From Phycisphaerales bacterium (lineage in GTDB: Bacteria; Planctomycetota; Phycisphaerae; Phycisphaerales; UBA1924): a DNA stretch of 46,430 nucleotides. Positions 27,394 to 36,319 of this stretch are shown piece after piece. Numbering within the stretch: the first letter of the stretch is position 1; each line of letters begins with the position of its first letter. The stretch spans positions 1-46,430 of the forward strand of contig JAJDDM010000168.1 in assembly GCA_029260315.1 (NCBI GenBank). The letters run 5' to 3'. The notes below the pieces were generated by a model that made no database searches, was not told where the DNA came from, and was given only the letters and a program-made list of their open reading frames with translations. Both the position numbers and the translations under genes were made by a program.

Positions 27394-29830
27394 CGTCGTC
27401 GCGGTCGACCTCACGGCTCTCCGCCCCTGCGCCATGGATGGCGCCGGGGGTGTCACGGAGATTTGGCCGTCGTTCTGCCTGCCGTGGTTTCCATCGGAAC
27501 CACCGCTCGTGGCGGAGGCCGCTCGAAGGCACAGGCGCGCGAGCCAGGCCGAAGGCTCGGGAATGGAATGCTTCCTCGACCTCAAGCGACGGGCACGCTT
27601 CCACTTGGCAGAGGGCTGGCTGGGTATGACGCGAGAGCCGGACAGCCTCAACCCGTCGGCAACAACCATCACCTGGACGCCCCCCGGGGAGGACAAAGCT
27701 GTCAACGTCCGGTTCGCACAGGTCATCGAGTCTGTGGTGTCGCGGTGGTGCGGCCCCGACGTCGACCTCGTGCTGATCGTGCCTGACGGCCTTGGACCAG
27801 GCCCGCGAGAGGAGATCCTCAGTCAGCTCAACAGGCACTTCAATTCGATCCAGTTCGTGCCAAGAACGATCTCGGCCGCGCTGGCATGGTGCGAACGCAA
27901 TACCAACCCGGGCAGCGCCGCGGCGGCCGATACTTCTCGGGGGGCTCGCATCGGCAGCTTGCTTGTGACCACGACACCTGCCGATACCTGGGAAGCCGCG
28001 CTCGTGCCAATTCGGCGCGAAGGTCATGGTCTCAATAGTCGGCTGTGTCCGGTACATGAACGCACGAGTCACCGCTCGGAACTAGGTGTCGTCGGCTTGG
28101 AGCAGATCCCGCTGCCCGGATCCGTTGATGACCCGAACATCGACCGGGCGTGGTGGCAAGCGGTGCTACAGGATCCCGCATCCGCCGACCGTGTCGCTCG
28201 CGATCCGCGTCGGGCTGCGGAAGGAGCGTCGTTGTTTCGAAGCCGCTCGCTGCCTGGGCTCCTCGAGGAGCGGTGGAAGCCGACCGATGCGTCGACCGAC
28301 GTGCATCACGCCATCGCCGAGGCGACGAATCACGGTCAGCTGATCTCATGGCTCCATGTCGGTTGGAGCGAGAACGGAGTCGTTCCATCGGAACTCGCCC
28401 GCATTGCAGAGAGTCGAGGAAAACCCGATCACGTCATGAGCCCCTCAGAGCTCCTGCCTGTGGCTCTGGACGTGCCACGGCAGGTACAGCGTGGCGAAGT
28501 GCCGTACTACGAGGCCCTCGCTCAGATCGACATGTACGTCGAGGCTCGCAATGCCTTCCATGATCCCGTGGGCAGCTGGCGCCCCTTGATCGAGGCTACG
28601 GAAGTGCCTGTCGGACAGCCATATCATTCACCTGAGCCCGTCTCGGATCTGGCGCTGCCTCCAGGCCGCAAACCGTCCATCGATGTCTTCGTACGCAGCC
28701 ACCGACGCGGCCAGGACGTGTACGGCACGACGACGGCTACCCAGCGTGATCCGCAGAGCGAGCCGGACCCGCTTCACATCGAGGCCACGCTACTCCCTGG
28801 TCAGGGACTTGCACGCATCGAGCTCCGATCCCAGTCCAATCGGGGATTCCAGCTCTCGGTCCGTGAAGCGGACCTCCGGCCGGCAGACTCCGCGCCCGAG
28901 GTCCGCTATGGATGGCCCCCCGGTTCGGCGTGGGTTGTCAGCCATCCACTTCTGGCCGATGCTGCGTGGCGCGTGATCGAGCGCGCGGTCGACAGGGGAC
29001 TGCCCGCGGGTTCCCTTGACGAAGTCCGCGACACGATGAACACATGGCAACTCCCTGGGCAACTCAGCGTCCAAGTCACGTCTATCGATGCACCTGAGGA
29101 AATCCATCCCGAGTTCATCTACCTCGGTGTTTTCCCAAGCGGCGACGGTTCGACAGTCCCTGAGGTCGACCGATGGGCGCATCTCTACGGGGAGGAGCTT
29201 GTCTCTGCTCTTCGCGGTGCCCAGGACTACAGGCTGAAGAAGAAGGTTCTGTTCAACGCCAGCTGGCTCTATCGCCGCTGCCCCGACGAAATCCTGGATC
29301 GGGTCCGGCTCCAGCTAACAGACCTCTCGCAGCTGAACGAAGCCGCCCTTGCATGCGCCGGCAACTGCTTCTCGCGTGCGGATGACTACCGGCTGTTCTT
29401 CGCTGCCCTGCTTCAGTCGATCCGACAGCGGCTGCCTCCAGCGAATCAATACTGGATCCGGGCCTACCGCAACATGGCCCGATTTCGTGTTCATGCCCTC
29501 GCGACCGAGGTCCTTACGCCCGAGGAACAGATGGAGATCCTCCGCTGGTACTTGGCGGTGTTCGAAGAGTCCATGCCGAACCCCACAGGCCGGGACTTCC
29601 TTCATTGCGTGTACTTGGCTCCTCACATCCTCAAGCGTCGGCGATTCGACCCGGAGTTCATCTTGAAGCACAGCCCTATCTACTCGGATGTCCGGTCAGT
29701 CTATGAGCGGGCCGTTGACTCGGCGAACAGCACGAAGCACCGCAACAACATGCGGTGTGCCCTGGAGTTTCTGAGCACGGCCGCTACCACCGCAACACTT
29801 CAGCGGCTTGGCGAGGGCGACCGGAGCTGA
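27386..29830 (+). CDS. Hsp70/actin-fold-like protein
   Basis: This encodes 814 residues. The GTG at 27386 overlaps the previous stop by eight bases and has TTGGAG nine bases upstream; a frame opening at 27350 would overlap more. The N-terminus 'D-V-V-A-V-D-L-T' corresponds to the phosphate-1 loop of Hsp70/actin ATPases (usually D-L/F-G-T), and 'V-D-L-V-L-I-V-P-D' (126-134), then 'F-V-P-R-T-I-S-A-A-L-A-W', matches the part of Hsp70-like proteins where the second subunit of the fold begins. The usual glycines of the phosphate loops are poorly kept, so ATPase activity is doubtful. The C-terminal half is long, helical and unfamiliar. It is the last gene of the operon. Hsp70-like proteins accompany some McrBC-derived CoCoNuT systems. 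Confidence 0.55.
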   Translation: MPDVVAVDLTALRPCAMDGAGGVTEIWPSFCLPWFPSEPPLVAEAARRHRRASQAEGSGMECFLDLKRRARFHLAEGWLGMTREPDSLNPSATTITWTPPGEDKAVNVRFAQVIESVVSRWCGPDVDLVLIVPDGLGPGPREEILSQLNRHFNSIQFVPRTISAALAWCERNTNPGSAAAADTSRGARIGSLLVTTTPADTWEAALVPIRREGHGLNSRLCPVHERTSHRSELGVVGLEQIPLPGSVDDPNIDRAWWQAVLQDPASADRVARDPRRAAEGASLFRSRSLPGLLEERWKPTDASTDVHHAIAEATNHGQLISWLHVGWSENGVVPSELARIAESRGKPDHVMSPSELLPVALDVPRQVQRGEVPYYEALAQIDMYVEARNAFHDPVGSWRPLIEATEVPVGQPYHSPEPVSDLALPPGRKPSIDVFVRSHRRGQDVYGTTTATQRDPQSEPDPLHIEATLLPGQGLARIELRSQSNRGFQLSVREADLRPADSAPEVRYGWPPGSAWVVSHPLLADAAWRVIERAVDRGLPAGSLDEVRDTMNTWQLPGQLSVQVTSIDAPEEIHPEFIYLGVFPSGDGSTVPEVDRWAHLYGEELVSALRGAQDYRLKKKVLFNASWLYRRCPDEILDRVRLQLTDLSQLNEAALACAGNCFSRADDYRLFFAALLQSIRQRLPPANQYWIRAYRNMARFRVHALATEVLTPEEQMEILRWYLAVFEESMPNPTGRDFLHCVYLAPHILKRRRFDPEFILKHSPIYSDVRSVYERAVDSANSTKHRNNMRCALEFLSTAATTATLQRLGEGDRS

Positions 29831-29844
29831 CGCCATATGAGGCT

Positions 29845-30105
29845 GAGGGCGCTCGGCCCGGTGCCAGGGCATACTCGCCGCTCGCCGGGCTGCTTCGCGA
29901 CCGCAGCGCGACAGACACTCCCCGTCCCCGCTCCCGTGCCACAGTGCAGGAGGGATTCGGGCACGACTCGGAGACTTCGGAGGTGCGCTGGGCCACTCTG
30001 GAAGAAGCGCGTGGGATGATCGCGCAGACCACGAACAAGACGGGCCGGGATCGCGACCTCGCCGTGCTCACCGCCACCATCGCACTCGCCGAGACGGGCA
30101 CCTGA
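29845..30105 (+). pseudogene. NUDIX hydrolase C-terminal remnant
   Basis: The frame here ends in a segment with 'S-E-V-R-W-A-T-L-E-E-A-R-G-M-I-A-Q-T-T-N-K-T-G-R-D-R-D-L-A-V-L', which resembles the C-terminal end of NUDIX hydrolases, where 'E-x-R-W-x-x-L-x-E-A' follows the NUDIX box. The NUDIX box itself (G-x5-E-x7-R-E-U-x-E-E) is absent, and what precedes is Arg/Pro-rich. I read it as the tail of a deleted gene, trapped between the end of the five-gene operon and the next helicase. It could alternatively be a short real gene from a GTG within the frame. The 297-base gap holds no other feature I can support. Confidence 0.4.
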
Positions 30106-30127
30106 TCCGGGCAACAGGACCTCCAGC

Positions 30128-33100
30128 ATGCACAAGCGCCAAGGCCGGCTCGTCTACTCGCCCTCGGACCTGATCCGGTTCCTGGAGTCGCCGTACGCCA
30201 GCTTCATGGAGCGGCTGCGCCTCGAGGATCCCGAGCGGTACGTGCGGGACGAGGTGGACGCGCAGCTCGGGCTCGTCGCGGCCAAGGGCGACGAGCACGA
30301 GGACCGCTACGCGAAGGCGCTGGTCGCCGAGGGCCGCGATCTGTGTGAGATCGACGACGACGCCGAGGCTGACGTCGACGCCGTCGCGAACACGCGCGCG
30401 GCGCTGGTTGCGGGGCGGGAGTTCGTCTACCAGGGCGTGCTCGAGCTGCCGCCCTTCCGCGGCAAGGCCGACTTCCTGGTGCGCCTGGACGAGCGCGCGG
30501 CGGACGGCTCGTTCCTCTACGAAGTGCACGACGCCAAGCTGGCTGCGAAGCCCAAGCCCTACTACCTGGTCCAGCTCTGCTGCTACGCCGAGATGCTCGA
30601 GGCGATGCAGGGCACGCGGCCCGAGCGCGTCGCCGTCATCCTGGGCACCGGCGAGACGCGCTCCTTCCGCACCGAGGACTTCCGCTACCACTACCTCGCG
30701 GTGAAGGCGGCCTTCCTCGAGCAGATGGCGGCGTTCCGGCCGGACGCCGAACCGCCGCTGCCCGACCCGCGCGCCGACCACAAGCCCTGGCAGTCCCGGG
30801 CCGACGCGTACCTGGAGCAGGTCGACCACCTCGTGCGCGTCGCCGGCATCAGCAGCAGTCAGATCCGCAAGCTGCACGGCGCCGGGATCGAGACCATGAC
30901 CGCTCTCGCGCGGACCGACACCGAGCGCGTGCCGCGCATCGACAACGCCGTCTTCGCGAGGTTGAAGCAACAGGCCCGGCTGCAGGTCGACGCGCCGCCC
31001 GAACCGCCGCCGCCCTACGAACTCGTGCCGCAGGATCCGGACGACGAACGCCGCGGCTTCGCGACCCTGCCGCCGCCCTCTCCCGGTGACATCTTCTTCG
31101 ACCTGGAGGGCTATCCCCTCGCCGACGACGGCGGGCTCGAGTACCTCTTCGGTGCCACGCACCTCGTCGACGGGGAGCCTGCGTTCAAGGACTTCTGGGC
31201 CTTCGACGACGCCACCGAGCAGGAAGCCTTCGAGCAGGTCATCGACTGGATCATCGAACGCTGGCGCGCCGACCCGCAGATGCACGTCTACCACTACGCG
31301 CCCTACGAGCCCACGGCGATGAAGCGGCTCATGGGCAGGTACGGCACGCGCGAGGAGGAGGTCGACCACCTGCTGCGGCAGGGCGTCTTCGTGGACCTGT
31401 ATCGCGTCGTGCGCGAGGGCGTGCGCATCGGCGAGCCGTCCTACTCGCTCAAGCAGGTCGAGCGCCTCTACATGCAGCGCGAGGGCGAGGTCGAGAGCGC
31501 CGGCGAGTCGATCGTGCAGTTCGCCGCGTGGCTGAACAGCGACGAGTCGCGGGACTGGCGGCAGTCGCCGATCCTCAAGGGCATCCGCGACTACAACGAG
31601 GACGACTGCATCTCCACCTGGAAGCTGGCCGAGTGGCTCTGGGAGCGGCAGGCGGAGTTCGGGCCGGTGTGGATGGAGCCGCACGCCCCGAAGAAGAAGC
31701 AAGCAGCCGAACACGACCGAACCACCGAGGAGTTCGCTCCACTCCGCGAAGAAGATCGCGCACGTCGGGAACTCGCGGATCGCCTGCTTGCCGGTCTCCC
31801 CGGGGATTCCGCAACCGACTCCGACGACCAGCGCATCCAGCGACTCCTGGCGCAGATGCTCGAGTTCCACCGCCGGGCCGACAAGCCGATGTGGTGGAAC
31901 TACTTCGAACGCGACGTGTACACGTCCGAGGAACACGCCGAGGAGATCACCTGCCTCGGCGACGTCGTGCGTGACGGGGCTCCCCGACCGGTCCGGCGAT
32001 CCCAGTGCTGCGCGTATCGTTTCGACGCTGAGCAGGTCACGAAGATCGCCGAGGGCAAGAAGGTCTGCTTCGCCGGCATTCGCCACGTGCTGTTCTCGGT
32101 CGAGAGCCTCGATCAGGATGCCGGCCGGATCGAACTCACGGCGGGTGGCAAGACGCTCGAGAAGACCCCCGATGGCACCTTCCCACCGGCTGGTTCACTG
32201 CTGCTGTACGAGCATGTTGCGGCCGACACGATGGCCGATAGCCTCCTGCGTGTCGCGAAGGCCTGGAACGCGGACGGTTCGTTGCCCCCCGCGCTGCACA
32301 ACCTGTTGCTCAGGCGGCCGCCCGCCCTGATCGAAGGTTCGGGCTCGCCGGCCGAGGCGCTGCTACGCGACGACGAAGACTCCGTCGATGGGACGCACCG
32401 CGTCGTGGCCGCCCTCGACGGCGCCACGCTCAGCGTCCAGGGGCCGCCGGGATCGGGCAAGACCTACACGGGGTCGCGTGTCATCGCCCGCCTTCTGGCG
32501 GACGGGAAGAACATCGGAGTCGTCTCCAACAGCCACAAGTCCATCATCAAGCTCCTGGACGAGGTCCGCGATGTCATGGGCGACGCGTTCCGCTGCCTCA
32601 AGGCGGGCGACGACCCCAACGAACCCCTGTTCGATCACCCCGGCGCAGCCTGGGTGAAGATGAACGCGAAGGCCGCGGACGCGTACACGGGCGGACTCAT
32701 CGGCGGCACGGCGTGGCTCTTCTCGCGCTCGGACATGCACGAAGAGCTCGACTACCTGTTCGTCGACGAGGCCGGGCAGGTGTCCCTCGCCAACCTCGTG
32801 GCCATGGCGCCCAGCGCGCGCAACCTCGTGCTGCTCGGCGACCAGATGCAACTCGGGCAGCCGACCCAGGGCACCCACCCGGGAGAGAGCGGCGCCAGCG
32901 CGCTGGAGTTCGCCCTGGCCGGCCACGCGACCGTGCCGCCGGAGCTGGGGATCTTCCTCGGCACGACCTGGCGACTGCACCCCGACCTGTGCCGCTTCAT
33001 CTCGGGCGGGATCTACGAGGGCCGGCTCGAGCCGGAGCAGCACACCGTGCGGCGCGTGATCCGCGTGCCGGACGAGGGCGGTCGCCTCGTGCCCGTCGAG

Positions 33101-33628
33101 GCCGGACTTCTGTTCAGCCCGGTCGAGCACGAGGGCAACACCCAGGCCAGCGACGAGGAGGTCGAGCGCGTCGCGGCCCTCGTGGACGAGCTGCTCGGGC
33201 GCGAGCGCACCGACGAGCACGGCCGCCCCGCCGGCCCGGTCACGATCGAGCACATCCTCTTCGTCACGCCCTACAACCTGCAGGTGCAGCGTCTCCGGCA
33301 GCGCCTGCCCGCCGGGGCACGCGTCGCCTCGGTGGACAAGTTCCAGGGACAGGAGGCGCCGATCGTGATCGTGTCGCTGTGCACGAGCTTCGGCGAGACC
33401 GGAGGCCGCGGCCTGGCCTTCGTGCTGGACCGCAACCGGCTCAACGTGGCCCTGTCGAGGGCGCAGAGCCTGGCGATCGTGGTCGGGGATCCGCGGATTG
33501 CGCGCACGGATGTCGGCAGCATCGCGGAGATGGAGCGGGTGAACCTGTTCTGTCGGGTGGTGCGGGAGGGGATGGTGGAGTGCGGAACTCATCGCGAGTC
33601 CGCCGCTGGACACGGGACACTCGACTGA
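30128..33628 (+). CDS. TM0106-family RecB-like nuclease fused to SF1 helicase
   Basis: This encodes 1166 residues. The N-terminus 'Y-S-P-S-D-L-I-R-F-L-E-S-P-Y-A-S-F-M-E' is typical of TM0106-family RecB-like nucleases. RecB-type active-site residues are visible as Asp115 ('G-K-A-D-F-L') and Asp135-x-Lys137 ('V-H-D-A-K-L'), followed by the Q-x3-Y motif ('L-V-Q-L-C-C-Y-A'). A second exonuclease-like RNase H-fold domain begins at Asp325-x-Glu327 ('F-F-D-L-E-G-Y') and ends with 'Y-N-E-D-D-C'. The C-terminal SF1B helicase has Walker A 772-779 (G-P-P-G-S-G-K-T), DEAG 880-883, 'F-Q-G-Q-E-A-P-I-V-I' and 'N-V-A-L-S-R-A-Q'. Family members are common in defence islands. The HEPN/sigma-like gene starts 11 bases after its stop. 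Confidence 0.9.
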   Translation: MHKRQGRLVYSPSDLIRFLESPYASFMERLRLEDPERYVRDEVDAQLGLVAAKGDEHEDRYAKALVAEGRDLCEIDDDAEADVDAVANTRAALVAGREFVYQGVLELPPFRGKADFLVRLDERAADGSFLYEVHDAKLAAKPKPYYLVQLCCYAEMLEAMQGTRPERVAVILGTGETRSFRTEDFRYHYLAVKAAFLEQMAAFRPDAEPPLPDPRADHKPWQSRADAYLEQVDHLVRVAGISSSQIRKLHGAGIETMTALARTDTERVPRIDNAVFARLKQQARLQVDAPPEPPPPYELVPQDPDDERRGFATLPPPSPGDIFFDLEGYPLADDGGLEYLFGATHLVDGEPAFKDFWAFDDATEQEAFEQVIDWIIERWRADPQMHVYHYAPYEPTAMKRLMGRYGTREEEVDHLLRQGVFVDLYRVVREGVRIGEPSYSLKQVERLYMQREGEVESAGESIVQFAAWLNSDESRDWRQSPILKGIRDYNEDDCISTWKLAEWLWERQAEFGPVWMEPHAPKKKQAAEHDRTTEEFAPLREEDRARRELADRLLAGLPGDSATDSDDQRIQRLLAQMLEFHRRADKPMWWNYFERDVYTSEEHAEEITCLGDVVRDGAPRPVRRSQCCAYRFDAEQVTKIAEGKKVCFAGIRHVLFSVESLDQDAGRIELTAGGKTLEKTPDGTFPPAGSLLLYEHVAADTMADSLLRVAKAWNADGSLPPALHNLLLRRPPALIEGSGSPAEALLRDDEDSVDGTHRVVAALDGATLSVQGPPGSGKTYTGSRVIARLLADGKNIGVVSNSHKSIIKLLDEVRDVMGDAFRCLKAGDDPNEPLFDHPGAAWVKMNAKAADAYTGGLIGGTAWLFSRSDMHEELDYLFVDEAGQVSLANLVAMAPSARNLVLLGDQMQLGQPTQGTHPGESGASALEFALAGHATVPPELGIFLGTTWRLHPDLCRFISGGIYEGRLEPEQHTVRRVIRVPDEGGRLVPVEAGLLFSPVEHEGNTQASDEEVERVAALVDELLGRERTDEHGRPAGPVTIEHILFVTPYNLQVQRLRQRLPAGARVASVDKFQGQEAPIVIVSLCTSFGETGGRGLAFVLDRNRLNVALSRAQSLAIVVGDPRIARTDVGSIAEMERVNLFCRVVREGMVECGTHRESAAGHGTLD

Positions 33629-33639
33629 CTCAGGATCTC

Positions 33640-36150
33640 ATGCACGCCGACTACCAGATCGTCGAGAAGCTGTTCCGACACCTCATCGACCGTGAGTTGG
33701 GTCAGAAGTTTGGCCCCGGCTACTGGAAGCAGGTGATCCCGGGAGACATTCGCGACAAAGTCCGCCTCCGGGCCGAGAGCTTCCTCAAGAAGCATCCCCA
33801 CGTCGATCCCGGCCGATACACGACGACGCGAAGTCGCCTCGACTTCTGCGACGTGCCCGACTATCGAAAGATCCTCTCATCCAAGCGGACGCGCGAGCTC
33901 TTTCGAGCGTACTTCCCGAGCGCTGAGGGGCTTGCGGCCAAGCTCGTCCACTTCGAGGAGTACCGCAACGCCCGGGCACATGGACGCCCTCTCGACGAGA
34001 TCAGCCTGGACCTGGGGCGGTCGGCGAGCGCGGCATTGCACGCCGCCCTCCATCGGGCCCTCGAAGGTGATCTCCTGCCGGACGACGGGGAGGGAGCCCC
34101 CAGCCACGACGACACGGAGGCCATCACCCCTACCGGTCCGGCCGATGGCCGCGAAGGCGACGGTGAGCGGGAGCCTGCGCCACCAGCCGAGAGAGCCACC
34201 CCGACCTCGCGTGAGAACCGTGAAACGAGCAGGGCGGCGGACCGGTGCATCGATCCGGGCCTCCTTCCCAAGGAACTCAACAAGATCTGGCGCAAGCTCG
34301 CCGGCCTGTATGACGTGTCCACGCCCGAAGATGTGCAGGCTGTCGATCCGGATCGCTTTGCGGGCCAGCCGGGCGTCGGGACGATCTACGTCGACGGACT
34401 CGCCGATCTCAAGACGTACCTCTCTGAGCACGCGGACGAGCTGGCCGCGAGCATGGCTCTTCCCGCAACCGATGAGTCGGTCAACGTCGGTGCGAAGTAC
34501 TATCTCAACTGGATCGAACTCGGCGCGGAGGACCGGAAGGCCCTGCGCAAGATCAGGACCGTGCTCGATCTGAAGGTCCGCGTGACCGCGAATCAGGTCC
34601 TCGATCTCAACCTCCAGGAGTTCGGAGGCAGGAAGGGGGTCGGCGAGGGCACGCTGGAGCGGATCCGAGCGCTGCGACGCAGGATAGGCGTCGAGGCGAA
34701 CCGCCTTGCCGATCAACCCGAGTTGGGCATCCCCGACAGCGCGCTCCTCGTCCCCGCGGATCCCAGGCCCCTCTCAATGGTCGAGGCCGACGAGTTGCTC
34801 ACGCGGGACATCGATCGCTTCATGCGACGTGGCCCGCCCGAGGACGGACAGGTCCTCAGGAGGCGCTGGGGCCTCGGCTGTGAAGGCGAGACCCTCGAAC
34901 AGATCGGCAAGGGACTCCGTCGTACCCGGGAGCGCATCCGACAACTCCAGGACGCCGCGGAGCGTCGCTTCCGGGAATCGCTCGCCGTACCACCCGAGTC
35001 CCTCCGGCTTGTCGTCGAGCAGCATCTGCACTCGAATCTCACGGAGCTGCTGCCACGCCTTGCAGCGGACTTCAGCTCGGAGGAGTGCTTCCAGGACTTC
35101 TTGAGCGTCGCCTCGTCGCGACCTCGTCGCTGGATCCGTGAGGCCCAACGAGCGAGGGAGGGTCGCTTCGCCCTCGTCGACGAGTACTTCGCCGAACACG
35201 AGTCTCCCGCACCGATCGCGGACGTACTCGCTTTCTTCCAGGACCAGGACGGGTGGAGCGCGTCGCAGGCGAGCCACTCCCTCCGGGACCTCGCGACTCA
35301 GGGCCGGCTCGTGATGGTCGCTGGAGGGCTCGTACCGCGCGGCATGAAGAAGGGAGCGGCGCTGGCCCACGTGTTGCTCATGCACCCCGAAGGCCTCTCC
35401 TGGTCCGACGCTGCACGGGCCGTCAATGCAGCCGGATACTCGGCACGGCACCTCAGCCTGGAGCGCGTGGACGGCGAGTTCACGCGCTCTCCACATCTCT
35501 ACCTCGCAGGTCGCGGCTTCTATCGGCACCTCGCCCACCTCGCTCTCGACAAGAGCAGAATCCCGGACATCCTGGCGGAGCTTCGAGGGTTCCTTGCAGG
35601 TCGCCCCCGCCAGACCAGCAAGGTCCGGGATGCCCAACTGAGACTCTGGCCCTCCGGGGATCCCGACTACTACGCCCTGCGCCACGTCTGCACGAGCTAC
35701 GGAGAGGCCTACGGAATCCACGGCAGCTTCTTCTCGTCCGCCGACACGATCTCGCTGCACGAGGAGCACGAGACGGTGACCACGGCCGACTACGTCCTCA
35801 CGCGCGTCACCGAGAGCGCAGCTCCCATGACGAGAGAGGAGGTCCAGCGGCAGCTGACAACGAGCAGCGAGGGCTGGGCCGAGTTCCTCCTGGCCCGCCT
35901 GGTGGACGAGGATCGGATCATCGAGGTGACCCGCGGTCACTACCTGGACGTGCCCCGCTCACTGAAGATGCTGGACAACTCCCGCATGATCGAGGCCCTC
36001 GACGTCGCGATGGGCATCTCGCGACAGGCGCCCGAGACGGCCCATGACGATCTCTGCGATCTGGTCAACGAGACGACAGGCCGTTCCTTCACACGGAAGT
36101 ACGTGCGTCGATTGCTGGTCGAGCACCGGCGACGCCGGGGCGTGGCCTGA
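33640..36150 (+). CDS. HEPN-domain protein with RNA-polymerase alpha-CTD-like and sigma region 4-like segments
   Basis: This encodes 836 residues from an ATG at 33640 with a weak AGGA five bases upstream; the open frame continues far upstream, but that part lies over the preceding helicase. Residues 1-130 look like a Swt1-type HEPN domain, with the RNase motif R-x4-H at Arg109-His114 ('E-Y-R-N-A-R-A-H-G-R'). After a disordered Pro/Glu/Arg linker (about 150-205), residues 290-350 resemble an alpha-CTD helix-hairpin-helix ('G-R-K-G-V-G-E-G-T-L-E-R-I-R-A-L'). Residues about 415-448 resemble sigma-70 region 4 ('L-E-Q-I-G-K-G-L-R-R-T-R-E-R-I-R-Q-L'). The C-terminal 350 residues contain several winged-helix-like blocks. 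I infer a nuclease or transcription-linked effector. It probably shares a transcript with the upstream nuclease-helicase. Confidence 0.65.
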   Translation: MHADYQIVEKLFRHLIDRELGQKFGPGYWKQVIPGDIRDKVRLRAESFLKKHPHVDPGRYTTTRSRLDFCDVPDYRKILSSKRTRELFRAYFPSAEGLAAKLVHFEEYRNARAHGRPLDEISLDLGRSASAALHAALHRALEGDLLPDDGEGAPSHDDTEAITPTGPADGREGDGEREPAPPAERATPTSRENRETSRAADRCIDPGLLPKELNKIWRKLAGLYDVSTPEDVQAVDPDRFAGQPGVGTIYVDGLADLKTYLSEHADELAASMALPATDESVNVGAKYYLNWIELGAEDRKALRKIRTVLDLKVRVTANQVLDLNLQEFGGRKGVGEGTLERIRALRRRIGVEANRLADQPELGIPDSALLVPADPRPLSMVEADELLTRDIDRFMRRGPPEDGQVLRRRWGLGCEGETLEQIGKGLRRTRERIRQLQDAAERRFRESLAVPPESLRLVVEQHLHSNLTELLPRLAADFSSEECFQDFLSVASSRPRRWIREAQRAREGRFALVDEYFAEHESPAPIADVLAFFQDQDGWSASQASHSLRDLATQGRLVMVAGGLVPRGMKKGAALAHVLLMHPEGLSWSDAARAVNAAGYSARHLSLERVDGEFTRSPHLYLAGRGFYRHLAHLALDKSRIPDILAELRGFLAGRPRQTSKVRDAQLRLWPSGDPDYYALRHVCTSYGEAYGIHGSFFSSADTISLHEEHETVTTADYVLTRVTESAAPMTREEVQRQLTTSSEGWAEFLLARLVDEDRIIEVTRGHYLDVPRSLKMLDNSRMIEALDVAMGISRQAPETAHDDLCDLVNETTGRSFTRKYVRRLLVEHRRRRGVA

Positions 36151-36213
36151 CCGACGCGGGCATCAGGCGTCTCGACCCTCCACGGCCGACCCTTCGGGAC
36201 TCCCTGCGCAAAC

Positions 36214-36228
36214 GGACACTCCGTGTCC
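36214..36228. repeat. GGACAC-N3-GTGTCC palindrome, second copy
   Basis: Perfect six-base arms around a three-base TCC spacer. The same inner palindrome, with a CGA spacer and longer arms, lies at 19015-19029. The two copies bracket the plus-strand defence block. It is located between the HEPN/sigma-like gene and the small lipoprotein gene, so it could be an operator for the latter. Confidence 0.5.
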
Positions 36229-36268
36229 ACCCCCACCCGGATCCTGGCTCGAGTGAACACCTGCTGTC

Positions 36269-36285
36269 GCTGCTTTCGAAGCAGC
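36269..36285. repeat. Seven-base hairpin GCTGCTT-TCG-AAGCAGC
   Basis: Perfect inverted repeat 35 bases upstream of the lipoprotein start and 118 bases after the HEPN/sigma-like stop. It has no following T-tract, so it is a weak terminator candidate or a leader hairpin. The functional call is open. Confidence 0.4.
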
Positions 36286-36319
36286 CGCATGGCCTCGCTC
36301 TCGGAAAAGGGGAAGTCCC

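Noticed and set aside
32713..33639. N-terminal extension of the HEPN/sigma-like gene
   Set aside because: Reads as Arg/Pro/Gly-rich noise in the +1 shadow of the nuclease-helicase; recognisable sequence begins at the ATG at 33640.
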